Origin: RYN-230 sp963713815
GTDB lineage: Bacteria; Actinomycetota; Actinomycetes; Streptosporangiales; Streptosporangiaceae
Assembly (NCBI GenBank): GCA_963713815.1
Contig: CAVQNH010000015.1
Location: 83,046 to 147,045 of the forward strand
Reading direction: 5' to 3'
Length of the DNA: 64,000 nucleotides
Each line of letters opens with the position of its first letter. Position 1 is the stretch's first letter. Both the position numbers and the translations under genes were made by a program. A model generated the notes under the pieces. It was not told where the DNA came from. It ran no database searches and saw only the letters and a list, made by a program, of their open reading frames with translations. Below are positions 35,179 through 48,218 of this stretch, piece after piece.

Positions 35179-37433
35179 GCGCTGCCTTTCGCCTCGTTGA
35201 TCGCCGCCCAGATCCGCTGCGGCGTGGCCGGCATGTCGATGTGCCGCACCCCGAGGTGCGCGACCGCGTCGATGACCGCGTTGTGCACGGCCGGGGTGGC
35301 GCCGATCGTGCCGGCCTCACCGATGCCTTTGACTCCGAGCGCGTTCACGCTGGTCGGGGTCTCCATCGCGAGCAGCTCGAAGGACGGCAGCTCGGTGGCC
35401 GTGATCGCCGCGTAGTCGGCCAGCGTGCTGGTCAGCGGGTTGCCCTCCGCGTCGTAGCGCACCTCTTCCAGCAGGGCCTGCGCCGCCCCCTGGGCGATGC
35501 CGCCGTGCCGCTGCCCTTCGGCCAGCACCGGGTTCAGCACCTTTCCGGCGTCGTCCACGGTGACGTGGCGGATCAGGGTGGCCTTCCCGGTCTGGGTGTC
35601 CACCTCGACCACGGCCAGGTGCGCCCCGAACGGGAACGTGGGGCTGGCCGGCCGGAAGTCCACCTCGGCGGACAGGCCGTCCGGCCCGGCCTGCGCGGCC
35701 ACGGCCGCCCAGGTCAGCGCGGTCTCCGGGTCGCCGCGGACCTGCCAGGTCCCGCTGGCGGTGTCCAGCTCCAGGTCGGCGGCGCTGGCCTCGATCATGC
35801 CTGCGGCCACGTCCCGGGCCTGGTCCTTCACCTGGATCGCGGCCTGATGGACCGCGGTCCCGCCTAGCTGCAGCGACCGGGAGCCGTACGTGCCGACCCC
35901 GTGCGGCACCTGGTCCGTGTCCCCGTGGATCACGGTGATCCGGTCCATCGGGATGCCGAGCTGGTCGGTGACCAGCATGGCGAACGCGGTCTGGTGGCCC
36001 TGGCCGTGCGGCGAGCTGCCGGTGTACACCGTCGCCGCGCCGGTGGCGTCCACCACCACGCGGGATGTCTCGCCCCCGGAGTAATCCCCGGCGGTGATCT
36101 CCACGTAGCTGGCCAGGCCGATGCCGAGCTGGACCGGGCCGCCCCGGGCGCGCCGCTGCGCCTGCTCGGCCCGCAGCCCGGCATAGCCGGCTCCGGACAG
36201 CACGGCGTCCAGCGCGGCCGCATAGTCCCCGGTGTCGTACACGGCACCGCTGGCGGTGGTGTACGGGAACGCCTCCGGCGCCACCACGTTCCGCCGCCGG
36301 ACCTCGGCCGGGTCCATGCCGATCTCCGCCGCGAACAGGTCCACGGCCCGCTCGATCGCGGCCGTGGCCTCCGGCCGCCCCGCGCCCCGGTAGGCCCCGA
36401 TCGGGGTGGTGCTGGTGAGCACCGTGCGGAACGCGGATCCGCAGTACGCCAGGTCGTACACGCCGCTGGCCATCAGCTGGGTGAGCCCGGGCAGGAACGT
36501 GCCCCCTCGCGGGTAGGCCCCCGAGTCCTGGATGATGTCCAGGTGGTAGGCCAGGATCCGGCCGTCCCGGCTCCCGCCGATCGTGATCGTGTGCCGCTGC
36601 GCCCGGCCGTGCACCATGCCGAGCAGGTTCTCGTTCCGGGTCTCCACCCAGCGCACCGGGCGGCCGGTGTGCTTCGCCGCCCAGGCCACGATGATCGTGT
36701 CCCGCTCGACGGCGATCTTGGCGCCGAAGCCGCCGCCCACGTCGGGCGCGACGACCCGCACCGCGGCGGCGTCCAGCCCGACCGCGGCGGCCAGCGCGTC
36801 CCGGGCCAGCTGCGCGTTCTGGGTACTCGCCCACAGGGTCAGCCGGCCGTCCGCCCAGCGGGCCGCGGCCGCGCGGCCCTCGAGCGGCAGCGGCGCGACC
36901 CGCTGGTTGGGGAACGTGCGCTGGACCACGACCTCGCAGCCGTCGAACGTACCCGGCGGGGCCGGCTCGCCCGCGGTGCGGATCACGTTGGAGTCGGTCC
37001 CGTCGAACAGCAGGGTGCCCCCGGCCAGGGCGTCGTCGAAGTCCACCACGGCGGGCAGCGGGTCGTAGTCCACGCTGACCAGCTCGGCCGCGTCCTCACC
37101 CTGGTAGCCCTGCTCGGTCACCACGATGGCCACGGCTTCGCCGACGTAGCGGACCCGGTCCGTGGCCAGCAACGGCTCGGTGGTGGGCCGGCCGCCGGCG
37201 GCCGGGATGTCGTCCATGTCGGCCGCGGTCAGCACGGCCACCACGCCGGGGGACGCCAGGGCCGCCCCGGTGTCGATGCCGGTGATCCGGGCGTGCGCGA
37301 TCGGGCTGCGCACGAACGTGATCCGGCCCGCGCCGTCCAGTTCCGGGAGCCGCAGATCATCGGTGTACACGCCGCCCTGCGTGAGCAGCCGGGGGTCCTC
37401 GGTGCGCACGACCCGGGTGCCAAGGATGCTCAC
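35175..37433 (-). CDS. Molybdenum hydroxylase large (Mo-cofactor) subunit, CoxL/XdhA-like
   Basis: 752 residues. Typical segments: ILGTRVVRTEDPRLLTQGG at the start, PDVGGGFGAKIAVERDTIIVA, and TPIGAYRGAGRPEATAAIERAVD, which binds the molybdopterin and contains AYRGAGR instead of the CO-dehydrogenase loop AYRCSFR. The catalytic Glu is in ALGVKGIGEAGTIGATPA near residue 705. It is thus a form II enzyme, an aldehyde- or N-heterocycle-type hydroxylase, not a true CO dehydrogenase. GTG 37433 has GGAGGAG and overlaps the TGA of a tiny upstream ORF. First structural gene of the L-S-M set behind the lyase-like gene; substrate unknown. Confidence 0.93.
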   Translation of the reverse strand: MSILGTRVVRTEDPRLLTQGGVYTDDLRLPELDGAGRITFVRSPIAHARITGIDTGAALASPGVVAVLTAADMDDIPAAGGRPTTEPLLATDRVRYVGEAVAIVVTEQGYQGEDAAELVSVDYDPLPAVVDFDDALAGGTLLFDGTDSNVIRTAGEPAPPGTFDGCEVVVQRTFPNQRVAPLPLEGRAAAARWADGRLTLWASTQNAQLARDALAAAVGLDAAAVRVVAPDVGGGFGAKIAVERDTIIVAWAAKHTGRPVRWVETRNENLLGMVHGRAQRHTITIGGSRDGRILAYHLDIIQDSGAYPRGGTFLPGLTQLMASGVYDLAYCGSAFRTVLTSTTPIGAYRGAGRPEATAAIERAVDLFAAEIGMDPAEVRRRNVVAPEAFPYTTASGAVYDTGDYAAALDAVLSGAGYAGLRAEQAQRRARGGPVQLGIGLASYVEITAGDYSGGETSRVVVDATGAATVYTGSSPHGQGHQTAFAMLVTDQLGIPMDRITVIHGDTDQVPHGVGTYGSRSLQLGGTAVHQAAIQVKDQARDVAAGMIEASAADLELDTASGTWQVRGDPETALTWAAVAAQAGPDGLSAEVDFRPASPTFPFGAHLAVVEVDTQTGKATLIRHVTVDDAGKVLNPVLAEGQRHGGIAQGAAQALLEEVRYDAEGNPLTSTLADYAAITATELPSFELLAMETPTSVNALGVKGIGEAGTIGATPAVHNAVIDAVAHLGVRHIDMPATPQRIWAAINEAKGSA

Positions 37434-37537
37434 AGTGTCTCCTCCGATGTTCGCGCCGTCCGGCGAACAAAACCCCACCGGCCACTCGGCCGGGCCTGAC
37501 GGCCCACCCTCGCGAGCCGGAACCGGACGTCGCTCAC
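37430..37537 (-). CDS. Small ORF B, 35 codons, coupled to the large subunit start
   Basis: GTG-AGC start at 37537 with GGAGGAG seven bases upstream; the product begins VSDVRFRLARVG and ends RTSEETL. Its TGA overlaps the GTG of the large subunit, so ribosomes can pass straight on. The nucleotide sequence is a diverged copy of the 99-bp repeat found at 17524-17724. No known domain; it could be a leader peptide or just a vehicle for translational coupling. Confidence 0.5.
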   Translation of the reverse strand: MSDVRFRLARVGRQARPSGRWGFVRRTARTSEETL

Positions 37538-37596
37538 AGGGTCTCCTCCGGTGTCCGGACGTCGCTCAGGGCCGGCCTCCTCGTCGTGTGTGCCAT
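37534..37596 (-). CDS. Small ORF A, 20 codons, between the lyase gene and ORF B
   Basis: ATG 37596 lies 4 bp after the lyase stop. The peptide starts MAHTTRRPAL and ends SDVRTPEETL; its TGA overlaps the GTG of ORF B. The last ten codons repeat those around the ends of ORF B (SDVR and EETL), showing that the ribosome site and start region were duplicated in tandem. No recognisable function. Confidence 0.4.
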   Translation of the reverse strand: MAHTTRRPALSDVRTPEETL

Positions 37597-37600
37597 AACC

Positions 37601-39067
37601 CTAGACATCTTCCTCGAGTAGACCAAAAGTGGCATACCCACCCAGAAGTCCCTCGGCCGCGGTGAGGTCGGCGTCGAGCGGGCGGTCGGCCGTCCGCGGG
37701 TCGAGGACCGTGTCCGCGGCGTCGAAGGCGGCCCGCAGCGGCCCGCCGGCCGCCGGGGCGCGGTCCTGCATCCGGAGCACCCGGACCGCGGCGGCCAGCT
37801 CACAGGCCAGCACGGCCCGGTAGGCCGCCACCGCGTCGGTGCTGGCCCGGGCGGACTGGGTGGAGAAGCCGGCGTGCTCTTCCACGCCGCGGGACAGCAC
37901 GGCGCTGCCCAGCGCGGCCGGGCTGGCGAACCGGCGCAGGTCCGCCACCGCGGACTGCGCGACGTACTCCAGGATCATGATGCCCGAGCTGGCCGGGGAG
38001 TCCGCGGCGAACGCGTGCAGGCCGGTGAAGGACGGCTCGACCAGGGTGCCCAGCCGGGCCGCGGACAGCGCCGCGGTCTGGAACAGCGCCGCGCGCGCCG
38101 AGTCGAGGGCCAGCCCGGCGTAGGCGGCGTGGAAGTTGCCGTTGTGCCACACCGCGTGGCCGGCCGGGTCGACGAGCGGATTCTCGCTGGCCGAGTTGAG
38201 CTCGGTGGTGACCACCTGGGTGGCGTACCCCAGCGAGTCCACCGCCGGCCCGTGGACCTGGGGAAAGGCCCGGTAGCCGTAGGAGTCCTGGATCCGGGCC
38301 GGTTCCTGGGGGTCGCCGGCCAGCAGGGCCCGCATCCGGCTGGCCACCCGCTGCTGCCCGGCCGGGCGGCCCCGGTGCACCACCGGCGCGTACGGCTCCA
38401 GCGAGCCGCGCACCGCCAGCAGCGACAGGGCCGTGATCACCACCGCGGCGCGGACCAGGATGCCCAGCTCGTGGCAGGCCAGCGCGGCCTCACCGAGCGT
38501 GGCGGCGTTGCTGCTCATGAACCCGAGCGCGTCGGCCGGGCGGAGCGGGAACCGCGGCGGCGGCCCGGTGCCGGTGCGCCAGGCCCGCTCGCCGATGAGG
38601 CACAGCCCGGTGGAGGCCAGCGCGGTCAGGTCGCCGGTGCCGATCGCCCCGTACAGCGGCACGGGCGGGGTGAAACCCCGGTTGATGGCGTCCGCGAGCA
38701 CCTCGAGCACCGCCGGGTCCACCCCGGAACCGCCCACGCCGATCTGGTTCAGCCGGGTCACCAGCATGGCCCGGCCCAGATCGGCGGGCTGCAGCGGGCC
38801 CGACCCGGCGGCGTGGCTGCGGAGCACCCGCAGCCCGTGCTCGGCCAGGTCATCCTCGGCCAGCCCGACGTTGCGGTTCGCGCCGACCCCGGTGGTCCGG
38901 CCGTACACCGGCCGCCGGGCGGCCACGTCCCGGGCGGTCTCCCACCCGGCGCGGGCCGCCGTGACCGCCTCCGGCGCGACGGTGACCGGCGCCTCGTCCC
39001 GGGCCACCGCCGCGACCCCGGCGCAGGTCAGCGACGCCCCGTCGATGATGATCCCGGGGCGCGTCAT
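37601..39067 (-). CDS. Aromatic amino acid/histidine ammonia-lyase-like protein with atypical MIO motif
   Basis: 488 residues of the HAL/PAL fold. The N-terminal catalytic-loop Tyr is in VYGRTTGVGANRNVG (about residue 54). SSNAATLGEAALACHE, QDSYGYRAFPQVHGPA, TTELNSASENPLVDP and WHNGNFHAAYAGLALDS match the conserved body (ENPL, GNFHG regions). Where relatives have GASGDLAPL, forming the MIO prosthetic group from Ala-Ser-Gly, this protein reads AIGTGDLTAL, one residue shorter with Gly-Thr-Gly. It may form an altered MIO or none. ATG 39067. It is the first gene of the operon with the molybdenum hydroxylase. Ammonia elimination is therefore plausible but not assured. Confidence 0.85.
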   Translation of the reverse strand: MTRPGIIIDGASLTCAGVAAVARDEAPVTVAPEAVTAARAGWETARDVAARRPVYGRTTGVGANRNVGLAEDDLAEHGLRVLRSHAAGSGPLQPADLGRAMLVTRLNQIGVGGSGVDPAVLEVLADAINRGFTPPVPLYGAIGTGDLTALASTGLCLIGERAWRTGTGPPPRFPLRPADALGFMSSNAATLGEAALACHELGILVRAAVVITALSLLAVRGSLEPYAPVVHRGRPAGQQRVASRMRALLAGDPQEPARIQDSYGYRAFPQVHGPAVDSLGYATQVVTTELNSASENPLVDPAGHAVWHNGNFHAAYAGLALDSARAALFQTAALSAARLGTLVEPSFTGLHAFAADSPASSGIMILEYVAQSAVADLRRFASPAALGSAVLSRGVEEHAGFSTQSARASTDAVAAYRAVLACELAAAVRVLRMQDRAPAAGGPLRAAFDAADTVLDPRTADRPLDADLTAAEGLLGGYATFGLLEEDV

Positions 39068-39234
39068 CCCGGCCGCCGGTGGTCGTCGTTGCGGATGATG
39101 GTGCGCCTTTCCGTGCTCCGCCGTTTCACGTCGCTGACCAGGCAGAATACGTGACTCCATGGGCGGCGCTTTACGCACCGGACGATTACGGCATTTCAGG
39201 CGGCGCAGATCGCTAGCATGATTCGCTGATGCCA

Positions 39235-39290
39235 GGCGGCCGGCCCGTAGGCCGGTCGCCGGATATATAGGCGGCCGGCCCGCAGGCCGG
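39235..39290. repeat. Two 21-bp hairpin-forming direct repeats
   Basis: The same 21-bp block occurs at 39235-39255 and 39270-39290 with one difference. Each contains CCGGCC-N4-GGCCGG and can fold on itself. They sit between the divergent lyase and CAP-protein genes, close to the CAP gene start, next to the AT-rich patch atatatag. Confidence 0.75.
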
Positions 39291-39313
39291 CGGCTGAGTA
39301 CAGAGGTGGCGCG

Positions 39314-40087
39314 ATGACCCCCCGCGGATCCCGTGGCTCGTCGATCGCCGTCAGCGTGCTCATCACCGCGCTCGCGGTGGCGGCGGCGGTATTCCTCGTC
39401 GTCCGGCTGCCCGGCCGGGCCAGCGAGACGGCCGACAAGGCCGCCGCCCAGCCGCTGGCCGCCAGCGCGTCGCCGGCCCGGTCGTCTGCGTCCCCGAGCG
39501 CCACGCCGGGCCGGGGCGGTTCCCCGTCGGCGTCCCCGAGCACCCGGCCCCGCCGGCACCCCAAACGCCCCCGGCCGGCCGCGCCGCCCGCGACATCGGC
39601 CGCGCCGACGCCGGCCGCCCCGGCCAGCTCGGCCCCGGCCGCGGGCCAGTCCCCGGCCGGGCAGTCCGCCGCGGACCAGCAGGTGCTGGCCCTGATCAAC
39701 CAGGCCCGGGCCCAGGCCGGGCTGCCCGCCTACACGATCAGCTCCGGCCTGGACACCAGCGCCGCCCGGCACACCTCGGTGATGGCCGGGGGCTGCGGCC
39801 TGTCCCACCAGTGCCCGGGCGAGCCGGACCTGGGCGCCCGGGAGTCCGCGGCCGGGGTGCACTGGACCGCGGCCGGGGAGAACATCGGTGAGGGCGGCCC
39901 GGTGGCGGACACCCCGGCGGCGATCGCCCAGATGGCGGTCGGGCTGACCCAGAGCATGCTGGACGAGAAGCCGCCCGACGACGGTCACCGCCTCAACATC
40001 CTCAGTTCCGCGTTCACCCACGCCGGGATCTCCGTGTACCGCGACAGTTCCGGCACCGTGTGGATGACCCAGGATTTTTCTAACTAA
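39314..40087 (+). CDS. Secreted/anchored CAP-domain (SCP/PR1-like) protein
   Basis: A signal-anchor helix (IAVSVLITALAVAAAVFLVVRL) near the N-terminus and a long Ala/Ser/Pro linker (about 40-115) are followed by a CAP domain. Its features are QQVLALINQARAQAGLPAYTI, LDTSAARHTSVMAGGCGLSH (His), GVHWTAAGENIGEGGP and DGHRLNILSSAFTHAGISVY. The motif order matches YkwD-type bacterial CAP proteins, whose activity is unsettled (lipid binding or protease-like). ATG 39314 follows GAGGTGG. The gene stands alone with its own promoter region; extracytoplasmic. Confidence 0.9.
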   Translation: MTPRGSRGSSIAVSVLITALAVAAAVFLVVRLPGRASETADKAAAQPLAASASPARSSASPSATPGRGGSPSASPSTRPRRHPKRPRPAAPPATSAAPTPAAPASSAPAAGQSPAGQSAADQQVLALINQARAQAGLPAYTISSGLDTSAARHTSVMAGGCGLSHQCPGEPDLGARESAAGVHWTAAGENIGEGGPVADTPAAIAQMAVGLTQSMLDEKPPDDGHRLNILSSAFTHAGISVYRDSSGTVWMTQDFSN

Positions 40088-40202
40088 AACGGTCCGGGGT
40101 GACGCGTAACGCCCACCTCGCGACCCGGCCCGCCGGCGGGAACCGCCCGTCGTAGTGTGGGGAACCAAGGCCAGGGCGGACACCCGGCCGGGGAGGGCAG
40201 GG

Positions 40203-41144
40203 ATGCGGGCAATCACGGTCAGCGAGTTCGGCGGCCCGGAGGTGCTCAAGCCCAGCGAGGTCCTGGTGCCGGTGCCCGGGCCGGAGGACGTGCTCGTCCG
40301 GGTCCTCGCCGCCGGCGTGGGACCCTGGGACGTGTCCATGCGCCGCGGCGGCTGGACCGGGCCGATGCCCTTCATCCCCGGCGGCGAGTTCGCCGGGGTC
40401 GTCGAGGGTCGCGACGGCGAGGACGCGGGCCTCGACGAGGGCGCGCCGGTCTACGGGTATCCCGGCCTGTCCGGCTGTTACGCGCAGTACGTGCGGTGCC
40501 CGGTCGAGCAGCTCGCCCCCATCCCGGCCGGCCTGCCCTGGACCGACGCGGCCGGCGCCCCCATCGACGCGCTCACGGCCCATCAGGGCCTGACCGACGT
40601 GCTGTCCGTGGGCCGCGGCGACGAGGTCCTGATCACCGCGGGCGCGGGCGGGCTGGGGCACCTCGCGGTGCAGATCGCCCGGAACCTCGGGGCCAGGATC
40701 GTGGCCACGGCCAGCCCGCAGCATCACGAGTTCGTGCATCACGGCGGGGCGGAGGTGGTCATCGACCACACCAAGCCCGACTGGCCCGACCAGGTCCGGG
40801 AGGTGATGGACGGCGGGGCCCAGCAGATCCTGGCCTGCGCGGGCCCGACCCTGGCGGGCGCGGCCCGCGCCGCCCGGGACGGGGCGACGATCGCCACCCC
40901 GGTGCACGGGGAGCTGCCGGACACCCCCGGCGTCACCTGGCGGACGTACAACGGCGAGCCCAGCGGCAGCCGCCTGATCCGGATGGCGCCCTGGTTCGAC
41001 GACGGGCTGCTGTCGGTGGAAGTCGAGGCCAGGTACTTCTACGAGAACGCGGCCGAGGCCCACCGCCGGGTCGAGGAAGGCCACACCCGGGGCAAGGTGG
41101 TCCTGATCGTGGACAACGACCTGGCCCGGGAATGGGAAGTCTGA
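40203..41144 (+). CDS. NADP-dependent quinone oxidoreductase (zinc-independent MDR family)
   Basis: Medium-chain dehydrogenase/reductase. MRAITVSEFGGPEVLKPSE is the typical start of quinone reductase-like proteins; DALTAHQGL follows, then the NADP-binding AGAGGLGHLAVQIARNLGARIVATAS, and at the end AEAHRRVEEGHTRGKVVLIV. No zinc ligand cluster is present. 313 residues. ATG 40203 with GGAGGG. A paralogue lies at 57493. Redox of quinones or alpha,beta-unsaturated carbonyls in the cytosol; in vivo substrate unknown. Confidence 0.88.
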   Translation: MRAITVSEFGGPEVLKPSEVLVPVPGPEDVLVRVLAAGVGPWDVSMRRGGWTGPMPFIPGGEFAGVVEGRDGEDAGLDEGAPVYGYPGLSGCYAQYVRCPVEQLAPIPAGLPWTDAAGAPIDALTAHQGLTDVLSVGRGDEVLITAGAGGLGHLAVQIARNLGARIVATASPQHHEFVHHGGAEVVIDHTKPDWPDQVREVMDGGAQQILACAGPTLAGAARAARDGATIATPVHGELPDTPGVTWRTYNGEPSGSRLIRMAPWFDDGLLSVEVEARYFYENAAEAHRRVEEGHTRGKVVLIVDNDLAREWEV

Positions 41145-41147
41145 GCG

Positions 41148-41459
41148 CTACTCGTCGTAGCGGGTCGGCGGGAAGGCGCCCCGTTCCTCGGGCAGCTCAC
41201 CCTCGGCCTTCTCCCGATCGATCTCTGCTCGTTCGTCCTGGTACTGCTCGGACTCGGTGATGTCCGTCGGCACCGGATCGTCGGTGGCCGGCGGCACCTC
41301 ATCCGGCTCGTAGGGATCGATCCCGGCGTCTACCCGCTCCTCCTCGGTCAGCTCGGCGAGCTGGTCGTCGTCGGGGCGCAGGGGCAGGCCGCCGCCCTCG
41401 CGGCGGTCCTTGTGGAAGGCCGACGGCTCGGCTGGCGGCGGATCGGGCAGCTCGCTCAT
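41148..41459 (-). CDS. Acidic hypothetical protein
   Basis: 103 residues, hydrophilic, rich in Glu, Asp and Pro (LTEEERVDAGIDPYEPDEVPPATDD), likely disordered. ATG 41459 has GGAG directly upstream. It converges on the oxidoreductase stop (3 bp apart) and is divergent from uvrA. Low hydrophobicity, strong acidic bias and clean start context make it a likely real gene. No function assignable. Confidence 0.65.
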   Translation of the reverse strand: MSELPDPPPAEPSAFHKDRREGGGLPLRPDDDQLAELTEEERVDAGIDPYEPDEVPPATDDPVPTDITESEQYQDERAEIDREKAEGELPEERGAFPPTRYDE

Positions 41460-41632
41460 GGCTCCTCCAGGGGATGCGGGAAAGATCGCCAGTTTCTCAC
41501 GCTACGCCCGTGCGGCGGACCTCCCGGGGTGGGGGGCGGGCCGGCCGGGGCCTGCGGCCGGGCCGGAATCAGCCCGGCCCGGCGGTTGTTTTACCAGAAC
41601 CTAAACCATCACCATTGGAGTGCAGAACGTCT

Positions 41633-44519
<2,887 letters not shown>

Positions 44520-44522
44520 CCC

Positions 44523-44549
44523 CCGGGAATACCCCCGGGGGCTTCCCGG
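44523..44549 (+). terminator. Hairpin after uvrA
   Basis: Inverted repeat CCGGGAA (44523-44529) / TTCCCGG (44543-44549) with an inner CCCCCGGGGG block just after the uvrA stop. It lacks a T run, so it is a terminator candidate of the strong-stem actinobacterial kind. Confidence 0.5.
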
Positions 44550-44678
44550 TTGTCACGGTTGCGCCTGCGGAGCAGGGGCGGGCCCGGCAGCTAATACGGG
44601 CCGCCATTTAATGACATCCGCGCGCATGAGCACGGTTTTCGCCAATCGGGCCACGGCTTTCCCCGGCCATACTTATGT

Positions 44679-44729
44679 CCGCCGAGAGCGAAATACCCGT
44701 CCGCTGAAAGCGAAACGTTTCCCGGAAAC
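44679..44729 (+). promoter_or_regulatory. Operator candidate upstream of lon
   Basis: Direct repeats ccgccgagagcgaaa (44679-44693) and ccgctgaaagcgaaa (44701-44715) match at 13 of 15 positions and are 22 bp apart, two turns of the helix. A perfect palindrome GTTTCC-C-GGAAAC (44717-44729) follows immediately. No HspR-type HAIR element was found, so lon may be under another regulator. Confidence 0.5.
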
Positions 44730-44788
44730 AAACCCGGCTGCCGTGCGTTGAAGCGTAAACCACAAGCTGAATTCTCAGGAAGTGAGCA

Positions 44789-47179
<2,391 letters not shown>

Positions 47180-47198
47180 CCCCGCGGCACCGCCGGAA

Positions 47199-47236
47199 CC
47201 GGCCGCCCCCGCGTAAAGCGGGGGCGGCCGGTTTTT
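47199..47236 (+). terminator. Intrinsic terminator after lon
   Basis: Perfect 14-bp stem (47199-47212 with 47218-47231), loop GTAAA, followed by five T at 47232-47236. The clearest Rho-independent terminator of the window. Confidence 0.95.
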
Positions 47237-47321
47237 CACGCCCGGAGTGGCCATCCGGGCGCGGTCAGGCAGGCTGGCAAGTTCTTACGCCGCGTGGGGC
47301 GATCCCGTACGCTCGGTGCCC

Positions 47322-48218
47322 ATGCGCGGCATCGAGTTGATCGGGGTCCCGTCGGCGGCCGGGACCCACGGCCCCGGCCAGGAAGACGCGCCCGCCTGGC
47401 TGCGGGACGCGGGCCTGCTCACCGGGCTCGCGGCCCGGGGCGTGGCCGTGCGCGACCACGGCGACCTGCCCCGCGTCCCGTTCCGCCCCGACCCGGACCA
47501 CCCCCGGCAGCAGAACCTGGGCCTGGTCACCGAGGTCGCGCGGAACCTGGCGGGCCGGGTCGCCGAGATGTGCGGCGGCGGTGACGGAGCCGGCGTCCCG
47601 CTCATCCTGGGCGGGGACTGCACGATCACGCTCGGCGTGCTGGCCGGCTTCCTGGAGCGCCATCCCGACGCGGGCCTGATGTACTTCGACGGGGACATCG
47701 ACGTGTCCACCCCGCAGACCACGACGTCCGGGATCCTCGACACCATGGGCCTGGCCCACATGCTCGGCTCGGGCACCCCGGAACTGGCCCGGATCGGGCC
47801 GCGGTACCCGCTGATGCCGGGCGAGCGGATCGTCGCGTTCGGCTACGACTTCGCCGAGGCGCCCGAGCCGGCCCGGGCCTGGCTCACCGAGCAGAAGGTC
47901 GCCCAGTACCCGGCCACCGGCATGGACGACCCTCCGGCCCGCGCCGCCGAGGCCATGTCCGCGCTGGCCGGCCGGTCCCGGCCGGTGCTGGTCCACTTCG
48001 ACGTGGACGTGATCAACTCGACCGAGTTCCCGCTGGCCGACTTCCCGCACTTCAACCAGGGTCTGGGTTACCTGGACGCGCTGGCCTGCCTGCGGGTGTT
48101 CTGCCGGCACGAGGCGTTCGGCGGCCTGGTCATCACCGAGGTGAACCCGCACCGGGATCCCGACGGGCGCCTCACGGCCCGGCTGGCCGCGGACGTGGCC
48201 GAGATCCTGGCCCACTAG
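47322..48218 (+). CDS. Arginase/ureohydrolase-fold protein with non-canonical metal site
   Basis: 298 residues of the arginase superfamily: ELIGVPSAAGTHGPGQEDAPAWLR at the N-terminus, ILGGDCTITLGVL (about residue 93), YFDGDIDVSTPQTTTSGI (about 120) and VHFDVDVINSTEFPLADFP (about 224). Classical enzymes use GGDHS, DAHxD and DxDxxD to hold two manganese ions. Here the first His is Cys, the second His is Asp and the last Asp is Asn. The fold is sure, the chemistry is not: it may bind another metal or act on a different C-N bond. ATG 47322, some 85 bp after the lon terminator. It converges on the amidohydrolase gene. Confidence 0.82.
   Translation: MRGIELIGVPSAAGTHGPGQEDAPAWLRDAGLLTGLAARGVAVRDHGDLPRVPFRPDPDHPRQQNLGLVTEVARNLAGRVAEMCGGGDGAGVPLILGGDCTITLGVLAGFLERHPDAGLMYFDGDIDVSTPQTTTSGILDTMGLAHMLGSGTPELARIGPRYPLMPGERIVAFGYDFAEAPEPARAWLTEQKVAQYPATGMDDPPARAAEAMSALAGRSRPVLVHFDVDVINSTEFPLADFPHFNQGLGYLDALACLRVFCRHEAFGGLVITEVNPHRDPDGRLTARLAADVAEILAH

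Noticed and set aside
35175..37433. Carbon monoxide dehydrogenase
   Set aside because: The active-site loop is AYRGAGR, not the AYRCSFR of true (form I) CO dehydrogenases, so only the broader family is called.
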